Part shown: positions 17,608 to 27,031 of the stretch, in pieces | Numbering within the stretch: position 1 is the first letter of the stretch | How the letters are laid out: each line of letters begins with the position of its first letter | Origin: Edaphobacter paludis | Lineage (GTDB): Bacteria > Acidobacteriota > Terriglobia > Terriglobales > Acidobacteriaceae | DNA length: 64,000 nucleotides | Direction of reading: 5' to 3' | Assembly: GCF_039993895.1 (NCBI RefSeq) | Contig: NZ_CP121194.1 | Coordinates: 2,790,001-2,854,000, forward strand | The notes under the pieces: model-generated | The model's database searches: none | Seen by the model: only the letters and a program-made list of their open reading frames with translations | Told to the model about the DNA's origin: nothing | Translations under genes and position numbers: made by a program

Positions 17608-18386
17608 CCAATCCCCTCTTCGATTTGACCGGGCAGACAGCCCTTGTTACCGGAGCCAGTCGTGGCCTCGGGCAGATCTTCGCTCGCGCTCTGGCCAACT
17701 CTGGAGCGGATCTCATCCTTACCAGCCGGAACCGTGATGACTTAACTTCTTTCGTCGCCGAGATTGAAGCGATGGGTCGCAAGGCGACTCCGCTCGCGCT
17801 CGATGTACGTGATCAGGGCAGCATCGAGCGCATGGCCGCCGAGGCTGAAGCAGCGTGCGGGCAGATCCATATCCTCGTCAACAATGCCGGATGCAATGTG
17901 CGCAAGCCTGCTCTGGACGTCACGTGGGATGACTGGAACCTTATACTCGACACCAATCTTCGCGGCAGCTTTTTTGTCGCGCAGCAGATGGCGCGCCGCA
18001 TGGTGCCGCATGGCTATGGCCGCATCGTCAATGTCGGTTCTGTGACCAGCGTCTTCGGGTACGCAGGCCTCGCGCCCTATGGAGCAAGCCGCGGTGGCAT
18101 TCGGCAATTGACGATGAGTCTCGCCGATGACTGGGGCAAACATGGCATCACCGTCAACTGCCTCGCCCCGGGATGGTTCCACACCAAACAGAACACCGTG
18201 CTCTATCAAAACGAGCAATGGGTGGAGTACCTGAAGGACCGCATTCCGGTGAAGCGCCCGGGCGAGCCACGTGACCTCGAAGGAGCTGTCGTCTTTCTTG
18301 CCTCGGAGTCCAGCCGCTACATCACCGGGCAGACACTTCTGGTTGACGGGGGCATCTCAACCGGAGCCATGCGTGCCACTGTGTAG
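17604..18386 (+). CDS. SDR-family oxidoreductase (gluconate 5-dehydrogenase-like) with YxxxR active site
   Basis: This 260-residue short-chain dehydrogenase has cofactor loop TGASRGLG, NNAG motif (VNNAGCNVRKPA) and conserved C-terminal SSRYITGQTLLVDGG. The catalytic serine is in VGSVTS, and tyrosine 154 is in PYGASRGG. The usual catalytic lysine of YxxxK is arginine here (codon cgc), which is unusual. The overall sequence resembles gluconate 5-dehydrogenase or KduD-type ketoreductases of uronate breakdown. The start overlaps the zinc dehydrogenase stop (ATGA). It is convergent with the MFS transporter gene, 6 bases away. Confidence 0.85.
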   Translation: MTNPLFDLTGQTALVTGASRGLGQIFARALANSGADLILTSRNRDDLTSFVAEIEAMGRKATPLALDVRDQGSIERMAAEAEAACGQIHILVNNAGCNVRKPALDVTWDDWNLILDTNLRGSFFVAQQMARRMVPHGYGRIVNVGSVTSVFGYAGLAPYGASRGGIRQLTMSLADDWGKHGITVNCLAPGWFHTKQNTVLYQNEQWVEYLKDRIPVKRPGEPRDLEGAVVFLASESSRYITGQTLLVDGGISTGAMRATV

Positions 18387-18392
18387 CAAGCC

Positions 18393-19676
18393 TCATGCTG
18401 CACGCTGAGGCTCCGGTGCCATCGGTTCGATTTTTCCCAGCATGAAGATGTAGGCGGCGACGCCAATCAGCAGATACACCGCGGACACGCCGAACGCCCA
18501 CGCAAATGACCGGGTCGCAGCAACCACGTAGCCGGTAATGATCGGCGCGGCAATTCCTGAGATCTGGTTTGAAAAATTCATGATGCCGCCGACCTTACCT
18601 ACACTGTGGCGCGGCGCGATGAGCGAAGGGATTGACCAGCCTACCGGAGCGGCAGCCGAAAGGCCGCCAATCGAAATACTGATCCAGATGAGTGCTCGCG
18701 CGGCGCTATGCGCATGAGCAGCGCCGATGATACCGAGCCCCAGAACAGTGCCGCCGATAAGAACCCCCTTGCGAACGAGGTTTGCATTCCATCCGCGGCG
18801 AAGCAAGGCATCGACCAGCCATCCGCCCACGATCAAATCGGCTGCGGTCGCAACCAGCCAGGGCACTCCCGTATAGAGAAAGGAGTGCAGCAGATCGATA
18901 TGCAGGGCAGAAGAAAGATAGCTGGGCAGCCATGTCAGCAACAAATAGAAAACATAGTTATAGGATCCAAAACCAAGCACCATCGCAAGCATTTTTCGTT
19001 GTCGCAGCAGGAATCCGAGCGATACATGGCCGCTATACCCGTCATCCACCATCTCAGGATCTGCATCGTCCGCTATGTGTTTTCGCTCAACGTCGCTTAG
19101 CTTTGGATCGTCTTTAGGATCGCGATAGATCTTCCAGAAGAAAAGAAAATAAATGAGGCTGACGAAGCCCGTGATGGCGAAGCTCCACCGCCAGCCAACC
19201 TTCAGCAACAGAATACCGATAATGGGTACGCCGATGGCGGAAGAAAACTTGGCTGCGGAATCGAAGATCGCTGTGGCAGTAGATCGCTCTCGCGCGGGAA
19301 ACCAATAGCCAATCGCCTTTGCGTTCGAAGGAAACGTGGGTGCCTCGCCTACACCCAGCAGGAGTCGCGCCGCAAAGAATCCGCCGAGATTAGGGGTAAT
19401 GGCCGCGCCAAAAGAAGCTATGCCCCACAAAAACGTTCCGATGAGTCCAACGCGTCGGATACCAAATTTATCCAAAAGCACGCCAATCGGTAGCTGGAAC
19501 ATAGCGTAGGTCCAGTTGTACGCTCCCGAGAGATAGCCGAACGTCACTGCCGAGATGCCAAAGGAAGTGATGAGGGCTTCATGGGAGACCGACAGATTCA
19601 CGCGGTCAAAGTAGTTGACCAGCACGCCGATTCCCAACAGCCACGCGATGCGCCAGCGGCGGCGCTGTATATGCAT
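18393..19676 (-). CDS. MFS transporter, anion:cation symporter (hexuronate/glucarate) type
   Basis: This is a 427-residue, 12-helix permease. N-terminal motif NYFDRVNLSVSHEAL, YLSGAYNWTYAMFQLPIGVLLDKFG and the family motif A-like GIRRVGLIG point to the ACS family that takes up hexuronates, glucarate and related sugar acids with protons. The frame is open upstream to 19811, but that segment is not protein-like. The ATG at 19676 has a purine-rich site (gcgaagag) just upstream. It lies between the oxidoreductases and the oligogalacturonate lyase, so uptake of pectin breakdown products is the most likely job. Confidence 0.85.
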   Translation of the reverse strand: MHIQRRRWRIAWLLGIGVLVNYFDRVNLSVSHEALITSFGISAVTFGYLSGAYNWTYAMFQLPIGVLLDKFGIRRVGLIGTFLWGIASFGAAITPNLGGFFAARLLLGVGEAPTFPSNAKAIGYWFPARERSTATAIFDSAAKFSSAIGVPIIGILLLKVGWRWSFAITGFVSLIYFLFFWKIYRDPKDDPKLSDVERKHIADDADPEMVDDGYSGHVSLGFLLRQRKMLAMVLGFGSYNYVFYLLLTWLPSYLSSALHIDLLHSFLYTGVPWLVATAADLIVGGWLVDALLRRGWNANLVRKGVLIGGTVLGLGIIGAAHAHSAARALIWISISIGGLSAAAPVGWSIPSLIAPRHSVGKVGGIMNFSNQISGIAAPIITGYVVAATRSFAWAFGVSAVYLLIGVAAYIFMLGKIEPMAPEPQRAA

Positions 19677-19844
19677 CTCTTCGCTGGATGTAACGGCGTG
19701 TTGCAGTTGGGCAGTCCGATCGTCGTGGGATAACAGCCTGCCCAGATTACACGAAACACGTTCTTCGGGCAGAGGACATCCCACATCAGAAACTCGGAAT
19801 GTTCCCGGCACGCATGGGCCGCGGCGCCGGGAACATCCACGTTT

Positions 19845-21248
19845 TTACTTCTTCGCCGCAGGCGTGTGCAGCGGTGTCGGGTCGACCGGGTTGAACTGCT
19901 TCGCTAAAGCGGGAGTGGAATGAATCTCCGACGCGGACGGGTTCACGGCCTTCGCAACCTCAACGGCAAACACATAGCTGTCGCCAAACATATTACTGGT
20001 AAAGATAACCAGTTTCTTGTCGGGCGAAAAGCGGACGTTCGGCTCAAGCCGGTAGTTGTGATGAGACATGTTGACCAGGTGCTCGGCATGAAAGACACCA
20101 GGCTGCCAAAAGTCAGGCTCGTTGATGCCTGTAACCTTTAACATCTCCGGGTGAAAAAGTTCGATCCACTCGCCATCCGGCGCCTTCGCTACCTGGCCAG
20201 GGTCGCCACCGTCGCCGGTAAAGAGATCGAGGTCCTTGGTCAGATTGAAGTGAATCGACCACTCGTTGCGCTGCATGTGGAAGGCGGTTCTCTTATGCGT
20301 CTGCAGGTTGTAACCGGCAAGGAAGAAGTCTTCGCCCTTGGGATACTGCCAGTCGTACCAGATCGTCTGGCCATCCAGACCCCAGAATTCGTGTCCGGCA
20401 ATCTCCATCGCCATGGTGCGCTTGTGAATCAGCGTATTGTGCGTGCCATCGGTGTGGATCATCCAGATGCGATCGACCTTCTGCCACGGACCTTCATGGC
20501 AGTACATCAGCAGGGTCGGATCGCTCGGCGAAAAGAGGAGATGGTTGACCCAATCGGTGCTGTGCAGCAACGTCGTCATCTTGCCTGTCTGCAGATTGAT
20601 GGTGAAGAGTACGAGCGGCAGATGCGCGGCCAGCCGCTGCTCCATCATTTGCCCCTTGTTCTGCGGCTGTACCAGAAAGCCCGGCTTTACCCCGGGAGGG
20701 TTCACGCGATGCTCGCCATAGTCTGCACCTTTTCCTTCAATGTAGGTGCCAGCGGCCAAGGTCTCATCGGCGTTGACCGTAACCACGTTCGCGCGCGGCG
20801 GCAGGGTAGCCAGCTTCTTGATTGCACCCGTGTACACGTTGGCGGAGTATACAGAGCCGGTCTTTGTAGCCGCATCGAACTTCGAGAAGAAAACGCTCGG
20901 CGTTTTTTTGCCAACAACGATCGTGTGCACTCCTAAACGAAGTCCGCTGGCGCCGTCTGTGTTTTCCGGGCGTGGCGGGTTGGGAACCAGAAGTCTGGTC
21001 TTGCGTGTGGCAAGGTCCATGACATGGATTCCATCCGGCGCGTTGTAGACCATCTCCTTACCGTCTGGCGTATATGCGTTGACGTTGAAGTAGAAGCCGG
21101 ACGAGCCGGGCTCGTTGGTAAGGCGGATGACCCTGTGCCCGGTATCCTTATCGACCCACGAGGTCGGTAGATTCTGGGCAAGCGCGAGAGGGGTGAGCGT
21201 AGCGGAAAAGACAAAAGCAGATAGAACAACTCGGGTAAAACGATGCAT
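19845..21248 (-). CDS. Oligogalacturonate lyase (polysaccharide lyase family 22-like)
   Basis: This 467-residue protein folds as a propeller lyase that splits unsaturated digalacturonates from pectin. The family hallmark is HLLFSPSDPTLLMYCHEGPW followed by KVDRIWMIHTDGT. Further conserved blocks are HEFWGLDGQTIWYDWQYP and HHNYRLEPNVRFSPDKK. A Sec signal peptide (ALAQ cleavage) exports it, unlike the cytoplasmic enterobacterial Ogl, and it may act in the periplasm. The ATG at 21248 has AAAGGAG about 10 bases upstream. Its divergent neighbour is mqnC. It belongs with the transporter and dehydrogenases at 15083-19676. Confidence 0.88.
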   Translation of the reverse strand: MHRFTRVVLSAFVFSATLTPLALAQNLPTSWVDKDTGHRVIRLTNEPGSSGFYFNVNAYTPDGKEMVYNAPDGIHVMDLATRKTRLLVPNPPRPENTDGASGLRLGVHTIVVGKKTPSVFFSKFDAATKTGSVYSANVYTGAIKKLATLPPRANVVTVNADETLAAGTYIEGKGADYGEHRVNPPGVKPGFLVQPQNKGQMMEQRLAAHLPLVLFTINLQTGKMTTLLHSTDWVNHLLFSPSDPTLLMYCHEGPWQKVDRIWMIHTDGTHNTLIHKRTMAMEIAGHEFWGLDGQTIWYDWQYPKGEDFFLAGYNLQTHKRTAFHMQRNEWSIHFNLTKDLDLFTGDGGDPGQVAKAPDGEWIELFHPEMLKVTGINEPDFWQPGVFHAEHLVNMSHHNYRLEPNVRFSPDKKLVIFTSNMFGDSYVFAVEVAKAVNPSASEIHSTPALAKQFNPVDPTPLHTPAAKK

Positions 21249-21463
21249 CAGGGAATACTCCTTTGGTACCAAACAATCACGGGAAAAACGATGAGAAGGT
21301 GCAACCGTCAGAAAACTCGAGCGAAAGATTTATAGACTTCCAGGATTCACTTGGAAATTATTCCCTACTGGAAACAATTGACGCAGCCATATCCGCGAAA
21401 GTTTCGCTGCTCGTCCATGACCGCTAATTCAATCTCAACCCCGCAACGCCATACAATGAATTT
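21249..21463. promoter_or_regulatory. Divergent control region, PL22 versus mqnC
   Basis: This 215-base gap separates two divergent genes and must contain both promoters. The only symmetrical element seen is GGAA-N4-TTCC around 21352-21363 within an AT-rich patch. No regulator can be named from it. Confidence 0.25.
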
Positions 21464-22543
21464 ATGGGTAACGCTGTAGCGACTGACAACCAGCTTGTGG
21501 AGATTGCCGCGAAGGTGAACCAACGTCTGCGCATTACAGACGACGATGCCCGCTGGCTCTGGAAGAATGCCTCAGACGCTGATCTGTGCTCCCTAGCCGG
21601 CGTCGTTCGCAGCCGGTTCCACGCGCCAGACGCCTGTACCTACATGGTGATGCGCATCATCAACTACACCAATGTCTGCGTCGCCCAATGCGATTACTGC
21701 GCCTTCTACAAGCTGCCGGGAGCGGACGGAGGCTATGTGTTGAGCCATGAAGACGTATTCGCCAAGCTCGATGAGCTACGTGCTCTGGGCGGAGACCTGG
21801 CGGCCTTCAACGGCGGCTTCAATCCGCAGCTTCCACTTAGCTACTATTGCGACTTATTTGCATCGATCCGAGCGCGATACGGCGATTCCATCGAGTTCTA
21901 TGCCCTTACAATTGCCGAATTCCTCTACCTGGCGGACCACGCAAAACTGAGCTACGGGGAGACCGCAGAACGACTGAAGGCCGCCGGGGTACGCTGGATC
22001 ACAGGCGGCGGTTCCGAGATTCTCACCGAAGACTTCCGCGCTCGCCACTCCAAATTCAAGTACACGGTCGACGAGTACTTTTTCGCGCAACGAGCCATCG
22101 TGGAAGCTGGACTCAAGACCACCGCCACCATGGTGATCGGCTTCGATGAGACGCTCGATGAACGCATCGAGCATCTGGAACGCACTCGTAAATTTCAAGA
22201 TGAAACCGGCGGCCTCGCCAGTTTTCTCTGCTGGACCTTCAAGCCCTACTTCACTCAGATTGGCGGGATCGAAATCACCACCTCCGAATACCTGCGCCAT
22301 CTCGCCCTGAGCCGAATTTATCTTGATAATATTCCACGCATTCGGACATCAGTGCTAACCCAGAATGAACGCGCCCTCGATGGACTTCGGTTCGGCGCAG
22401 ACGATTTCGATCTGCCCATCGAAGATGAAGTTACGCAGAAAGCTGGAGCGACGATCAGCCTCGATTTCGAACGAATTCTTACCTACGCTCGACAACTCGG
22501 CTATGCGCCGGTATACCGGCACGTTGCAAACGCCTCTCAATAA
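21464..22543 (+). CDS. mqnC: Cyclic dehypoxanthinyl futalosine synthase (radical SAM)
   Basis: This 359-residue radical-SAM enzyme cyclises dehypoxanthine futalosine in the futalosine route to menaquinone. The [4Fe-4S] cluster ligands are C72, C76 and C79 (CVAQCDYC). Typical segments are FNGGFNPQLPLSYY, WITGGGSEILTEDFR, TTATMVIGFDET and SFLCWTFKP. Length is normal for MqnC. Start ATG at 21464. Its presence implies menaquinone respiration through the alternative pathway; partner mqn genes lie elsewhere. Confidence 0.95.
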   Translation: MGNAVATDNQLVEIAAKVNQRLRITDDDARWLWKNASDADLCSLAGVVRSRFHAPDACTYMVMRIINYTNVCVAQCDYCAFYKLPGADGGYVLSHEDVFAKLDELRALGGDLAAFNGGFNPQLPLSYYCDLFASIRARYGDSIEFYALTIAEFLYLADHAKLSYGETAERLKAAGVRWITGGGSEILTEDFRARHSKFKYTVDEYFFAQRAIVEAGLKTTATMVIGFDETLDERIEHLERTRKFQDETGGLASFLCWTFKPYFTQIGGIEITTSEYLRHLALSRIYLDNIPRIRTSVLTQNERALDGLRFGADDFDLPIEDEVTQKAGATISLDFERILTYARQLGYAPVYRHVANASQ

Positions 22544-22577
22544 CGAATCGGTTGCAACGCATTCCTTCGAAAATCGG

Positions 22578-24140
22578 CTATTTTGGCCTAGTAGCGTTTA
22601 TCATCGGCAACCCAGTGTCATAGTCCAGCTCACGAGGAAGATAGCCATCATTCTCTCGCTGGCGGGTCATACCTGCATTCGCCCATGTCACAGGAAACTC
22701 CGGTCGCCACTGGCGTCTACCCCAGTAATATCCGCGAAATGGATCCCGAGAGACGTTCATCCAATCGAGTAATTTGTCATGCAAATGGTTTCGAATTGCC
22801 GCATGATCGGATGAGTCGATGAGATTATTCATCTCGCGTGGATCGGTCTTCAGGTCATAAAGCTCATCTGTCGTCATCAGATGAATCGAGAGTTTATATC
22901 GCCCATCGCATATGCAACGGATTGGCTGGAACGCGCCAAAACCATCGTGATCGACCTCGTATCGTCCCCACTCGATAAAGGTATAATCCCGCCCTGGACT
23001 CTTGGGTTCCTTCCACAACGGCAACATGCTTTTGCCTTCCATCGTCTTCGGCACATCGAGACCGAAAAAATCCATGATGGTTCCGCTTATGTCGATATGG
23101 GATACCAAGCTGGACGATCGAGTGCCCGGCGCAACTTGGCCCGGCCATTTAACGATGAAGGGAACGTGGGTTATCTCGTCATACATCGCCGGCCCCTTAT
23201 CGATCAGTCGATGAGCATCGAGGAACACGCCATGGTCGGAGGTGTACATCACGAGAGCTTCAGGGCTATCCTTCTCGACCGCTGCCATCAAACGGCCGAT
23301 CTCTGCATCTACGAAGGTGTGCGATCCAAAAAAATGGGGAGCCTTTTGTGCAGGAAGATGCTTTTCTAAACGCCCTGCCGCCCAGACGCGCTGCTCCGCT
23401 GGTTTGTTTTCGAGGCTGTCATCAAGATCGCCATCTCGGGGAAACTCATAGTCTTTATATGCCCGACTATATTCGATTGGACAAAGGGAAGGACCGTGGG
23501 GCTCGTCATAGGAAACCACCAGGAGAAAGTCTTCCTGTCGATGTTTGGCGAGAAAATCGATGGCCTTATTGGTGCATCGGAACGCATAGCAGAGGTCAGC
23601 GGTCCAACTCGGGTCGTCACCAGTTGCGGGATTTCGCGAGCGAACTCTATCCTCCGGTGATAGCTCCTGTAAATAATCGCGCATGGCATACCAATAGTCA
23701 GGATCCCAGCCCGCCGCGCAACGTCCGGTGTCGAAATAATCCACGCCGTCAAGATGCCACTTACCGATAAACGCGGCTTTCACGCCATGATCGTGCACAA
23801 ACTGGCCAATCGTGTGGGTGGTATTGCCAAGCGCCATACTATTTCCCCACACGCCGTTGGTATGTGGGTAGAGGCCAGTCCAAATGGCAGATCGTGCCGG
23901 CGCACAGACAGGCTGGCAATTGTAGGCTTTATCAAAGCTGACGCCTTGAGCAGCCAGGCGATCAAGATGTGGTGTCTTCAAGCCAGTTGGACGATTGCAA
24001 TTGAGCATGTCATAACGGACTGATTCGCCCAGAATAATGACCATTTGGTGTGGCTTGCGATCCATTCCACTTGCAGCGTTGGACACACCCGCAACCGTCC
24101 CCACTGCCCCCATCGCCTTTATAAAGGCTCGCCTGTTCAT
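22578..24140 (-). CDS. Tat-exported sulfatase with altered first metal motif
   Basis: This 520-residue type I sulfatase has the formylglycine signature C79-A-P-A-R83 in QPVCAPARSAIWTGLYP. The metal/sulfate-binding blocks GKWHLDG and YTSDHGVFLDAH are present. The leader MNRRAFIKAMGAVGTVAG is a twin-arginine signal, so it is exported folded. The usual N-terminal metal-binding pair of aspartates (DD) is replaced by Glu-Ser in ILGESVRYDMLNC. The frame continues upstream to 24182, but the Tat motif fixes the start at the ATG at 24140. The gene needs a formylglycine-generating enzyme, not seen here. Likely substrate is a sulfated polysaccharide or a small sulfate ester. Confidence 0.9.
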   Translation of the reverse strand: MNRRAFIKAMGAVGTVAGVSNAASGMDRKPHQMVIILGESVRYDMLNCNRPTGLKTPHLDRLAAQGVSFDKAYNCQPVCAPARSAIWTGLYPHTNGVWGNSMALGNTTHTIGQFVHDHGVKAAFIGKWHLDGVDYFDTGRCAAGWDPDYWYAMRDYLQELSPEDRVRSRNPATGDDPSWTADLCYAFRCTNKAIDFLAKHRQEDFLLVVSYDEPHGPSLCPIEYSRAYKDYEFPRDGDLDDSLENKPAEQRVWAAGRLEKHLPAQKAPHFFGSHTFVDAEIGRLMAAVEKDSPEALVMYTSDHGVFLDAHRLIDKGPAMYDEITHVPFIVKWPGQVAPGTRSSSLVSHIDISGTIMDFFGLDVPKTMEGKSMLPLWKEPKSPGRDYTFIEWGRYEVDHDGFGAFQPIRCICDGRYKLSIHLMTTDELYDLKTDPREMNNLIDSSDHAAIRNHLHDKLLDWMNVSRDPFRGYYWGRRQWRPEFPVTWANAGMTRQRENDGYLPRELDYDTGLPMINATRPK

Positions 24141-24266
24141 ATCTCGCTCAACGCCCTCAGATCTTCTAATGTAATGCATCACACCAGAGCATTAAGGATT
24201 AAGACAAAGCGATAACGCCATTAAGCCTGCTTTGCTTGAAATTCGGATTTGCTTGGATTTTTAGAT

Positions 24267-24361
<95 letters not shown>

Positions 24362-24528
24362 GCGACTTCAATCATTTTAGTACAGATTCAGTCCTGGGCA
24401 GGTGAATTGCTTTTGACCCACGCCTAAATCGCGCGCAGAAGAGAGTCCTGCCCGGGTCTGAAGACTTGTATCAAGGGTGACCTGGCGATGGGATGAATTC
24501 CATTCACCAAGTCTCTCGTCATCCAGAT

Positions 24529-25794
24529 CTATCGCGCAGAGACTCGATAGATGACCGAGCCGTGTGACGGAACGGTCGCTTCGATCTCACCATGCGACGT
24601 GGTGATAGATTTCGATACCAGATTTTTGAGCGTCAGTGATGAGGCATTGTTAAGTCCCAGGAGCGATGCGGTCGTCGCAATCTTCTGACTGGCGCTGCCC
24701 TTGTTGTAAAGCACAACTGCAACATCGCCGTTCGAAAGCGGCTTGGCAAGTACATCATAGGTCTCGCCAAACTGAACGATGTGCCCCTGCACCCCTGCCG
24801 GATCCTGGTCGACCGCGATCACGTCCGGGTTGCCGAGGACAGCGAGTGCAGATGGGCTGACCTTCGTAAGGTCCGTGCTGCTGATGAGCGGGGCCGCCAT
24901 AACCGCCCACAACGACATCTGACTCTGCATTTCGTCGTTGCTCAAGCCGCTATCGCCGACTAACAGGAAATCGGGATCGTTCCAATGCCCGGGGCCAGCG
25001 TACTTCCAGAGACCAACGTTATAGCTGTAGTTGTAATTGAGGCTTTTCCATTTGCTTGCGCCCGAATATTGCCCGAGCGCAATATCGTCACCCTCGCGCC
25101 AAAGGTTTCCATACTTCGGGACCCATCCCAGTACCAGATACCAGTCGTCGGGTGTGTATTGGAAATAGGCAGGTGCTGACTCGGAGAACACCATCTTGCG
25201 ATGGGTATGGAGAATCGCATCACTGAACGCCTTGTATGCGTGGCGGTAGGTTTCCTCGTTGGTTTTCCCCGGCACCTTCGGCACATTGCAACCATCGAGC
25301 TTGATATAGTCCACCTTCCACTTTGCGAATGTATCGGCATCCTTTTGAAAGAAGTTCCACGAGCCGGGGAATCCGGCACATGTTTTGTCACCTGCATCCT
25401 CATAGATGCCAAACTTGAGCCCTAACGCATGTACCCGTTGCCCCATCCACTCCATACCGTGGGGAAATTTTTGGGCGTCGGCAGCAAGCGTCCCATCAAC
25501 ATTGCGCTTCTTTGCCATCCAGCAATCGTCGATCGTGATCGTGTCGTAGCCCTTCTTGGCAAGCCCCGTCGTAACCAGCGCCTTTGCCTGCGAAAGGATC
25601 AAATCTTCATTGATATTGCATTGGTAATACGACCAGTTGTTATAACCCATGGGAGGAGTGAGAGCCAAGCCATTCCATGCCGGTGCTGCGTTCCCCGCTA
25701 GTGGCGCAGCAGATATTGCTCCGGAAACGCCGAATACAATGCTGAGTACGATCGCCCCTCTGAACAGAAATCTCCGAATAGTTGCAATCATCAT
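24529..25794 (-). CDS. Secreted GH27 alpha-galactosidase
   Basis: This 421-residue glycoside hydrolase family 27 enzyme has a signal peptide (FGVSGAISAAP). The family opening is LALTPPMGYNNWSYYQCN. TITIDDCW and FGIYEDAGDKTC are active-site blocks. The nucleophile is D167 in YIKLDGCN. WNDPDFL is the substrate-binding block near residue 280, and the C-terminal beta-sandwich begins around 350. It should remove terminal alpha-galactose from galactomannans or raffinose-type oligosaccharides. GGAG lies 5 bases upstream of the ATG at 25794 (an ATG at 25791 follows directly). It is the only GH27 in the window and lies next to the MBL-fold gene. Confidence 0.93.
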   Translation of the reverse strand: MMIATIRRFLFRGAIVLSIVFGVSGAISAAPLAGNAAPAWNGLALTPPMGYNNWSYYQCNINEDLILSQAKALVTTGLAKKGYDTITIDDCWMAKKRNVDGTLAADAQKFPHGMEWMGQRVHALGLKFGIYEDAGDKTCAGFPGSWNFFQKDADTFAKWKVDYIKLDGCNVPKVPGKTNEETYRHAYKAFSDAILHTHRKMVFSESAPAYFQYTPDDWYLVLGWVPKYGNLWREGDDIALGQYSGASKWKSLNYNYSYNVGLWKYAGPGHWNDPDFLLVGDSGLSNDEMQSQMSLWAVMAAPLISSTDLTKVSPSALAVLGNPDVIAVDQDPAGVQGHIVQFGETYDVLAKPLSNGDVAVVLYNKGSASQKIATTASLLGLNNASSLTLKNLVSKSITTSHGEIEATVPSHGSVIYRVSAR

Positions 25795-25982
25795 GAGGTC
25801 TCCTATGTATCTTTTCAGTCAAATCATATTACGAGATGTTCAGCTTAGTTTTCTTTTCTTTCGAAACAAAAACCTTCAATGTTGCATGTAATACGCCTGC
25901 GGTGTGCACCGTCTCAATGAGGGAGACGGATGCTGATCTAAAAAACTTCCGCATTGCTATTACGGGGGACATCCAATTAGAT

Positions 25983-26996
25983 ATGACGATGATGCGTAAG
26001 GCTAAGAAGCTGGGACCGAGGTTTCTCAATCCGGTGCTGACGACGGTGGGCGAATGGAGCACGATCCTGAAGGTACTTCCGCTCTACTTGAGCAACAAGG
26101 AAGAAAGAACGCCGCGCAGCCCTCTTGGGCCATTTAAAACGGAGACGTCGACGTATCTAAGGCCGCCGGAGAGCGGATTGCGCGTGACGTGGATGGGGCA
26201 CTCATCACTGCTAGTGGAGATCGACGGCGCAAGGGTGTTGATTGATCCAGTGTGGGATGAGAGAGCATCGCCGATACGATGGGCAGGGCCGAAGCGGTTC
26301 TTTGCGGCACCTTTACCCCTGTCGAGCCTGCCCAAAGTCGATGTTGTTCTGGTATCCCACGATCACTACGATCATTTGGGAGAGGCCACGATTCGAAAGC
26401 TCTCGACGATCGATTCGGTGAGCAAGGCACGCTGGGTAACTTCACTCGGCGTCGGCGAAATCCTACGGCGGTTCGGAGTAGAGGAGACGCGGATATCGGA
26501 GTTGGACTGGACGCAAAGCCTATCCGTTGCAGAAGGCGCGCTTGAGATAATCGCAGTCCCCACTCGACACTTCTCGGGCCGTAAGATGTTCAACCGGTTT
26601 GAGACACTATGGTCGGCCTTTGTCCTGAAGGGGGCTGAACACAAGGTCTACTTTGGTGCGGACACCGGTTGGTGGGATGGATTTGCTGAAATCGGCGCGA
26701 CCTACGGTCCATTTGATCTGACCATGCTGGAGATTGGGGCCTACCACCAACTTTGGGGAGACATACATCTCGGCCCTGAAGGTGCCGCACGGGCATTTAC
26801 GGCCTTAGGTGGAAAAGGTTTGATGATGCCAATACACTGGGGGCTTTTCGATCTGGCACTCCACGGATGGCGACAGCCGATTCAAAGACTGTTTGAGGTA
26901 GCTGCGCAGGAAAACATCTCATTATGGACGCCAGAGCCTGGTCGTCCCACCGAGGTAGTACGCAACGTTGCAGTCCGATCAGAGTGGTGGCGTTGA
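25983..26996 (+). CDS. MBL-fold metallo-hydrolase (NAPE-PLD/UlaG-like)
   Basis: This is a 337-residue protein of the metallo-beta-lactamase superfamily. VTWMGHSSLLVEIDG opens the fold, LVSHDHYDHLG carries the HxHxDH metal motif, and PTRHFSGR, VYFGADTGWW and MPIHWGLFDLAL supply later ligands. The layout resembles NAPE-hydrolysing phospholipase D relatives. The frame is open upstream to 25836, but that part is not family-like and leaves no room for the divergent GH27 promoter. I therefore start at the ATG at 25983 (ATGs also at 25989 and 25917). Substrate unknown. Confidence 0.82.
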   Translation: MTMMRKAKKLGPRFLNPVLTTVGEWSTILKVLPLYLSNKEERTPRSPLGPFKTETSTYLRPPESGLRVTWMGHSSLLVEIDGARVLIDPVWDERASPIRWAGPKRFFAAPLPLSSLPKVDVVLVSHDHYDHLGEATIRKLSTIDSVSKARWVTSLGVGEILRRFGVEETRISELDWTQSLSVAEGALEIIAVPTRHFSGRKMFNRFETLWSAFVLKGAEHKVYFGADTGWWDGFAEIGATYGPFDLTMLEIGAYHQLWGDIHLGPEGAARAFTALGGKGLMMPIHWGLFDLALHGWRQPIQRLFEVAAQENISLWTPEPGRPTEVVRNVAVRSEWWR

Positions 26997-27031
26997 GACC
27001 TGGTAATTCTTCTTCATACCCGCCTCCAACT

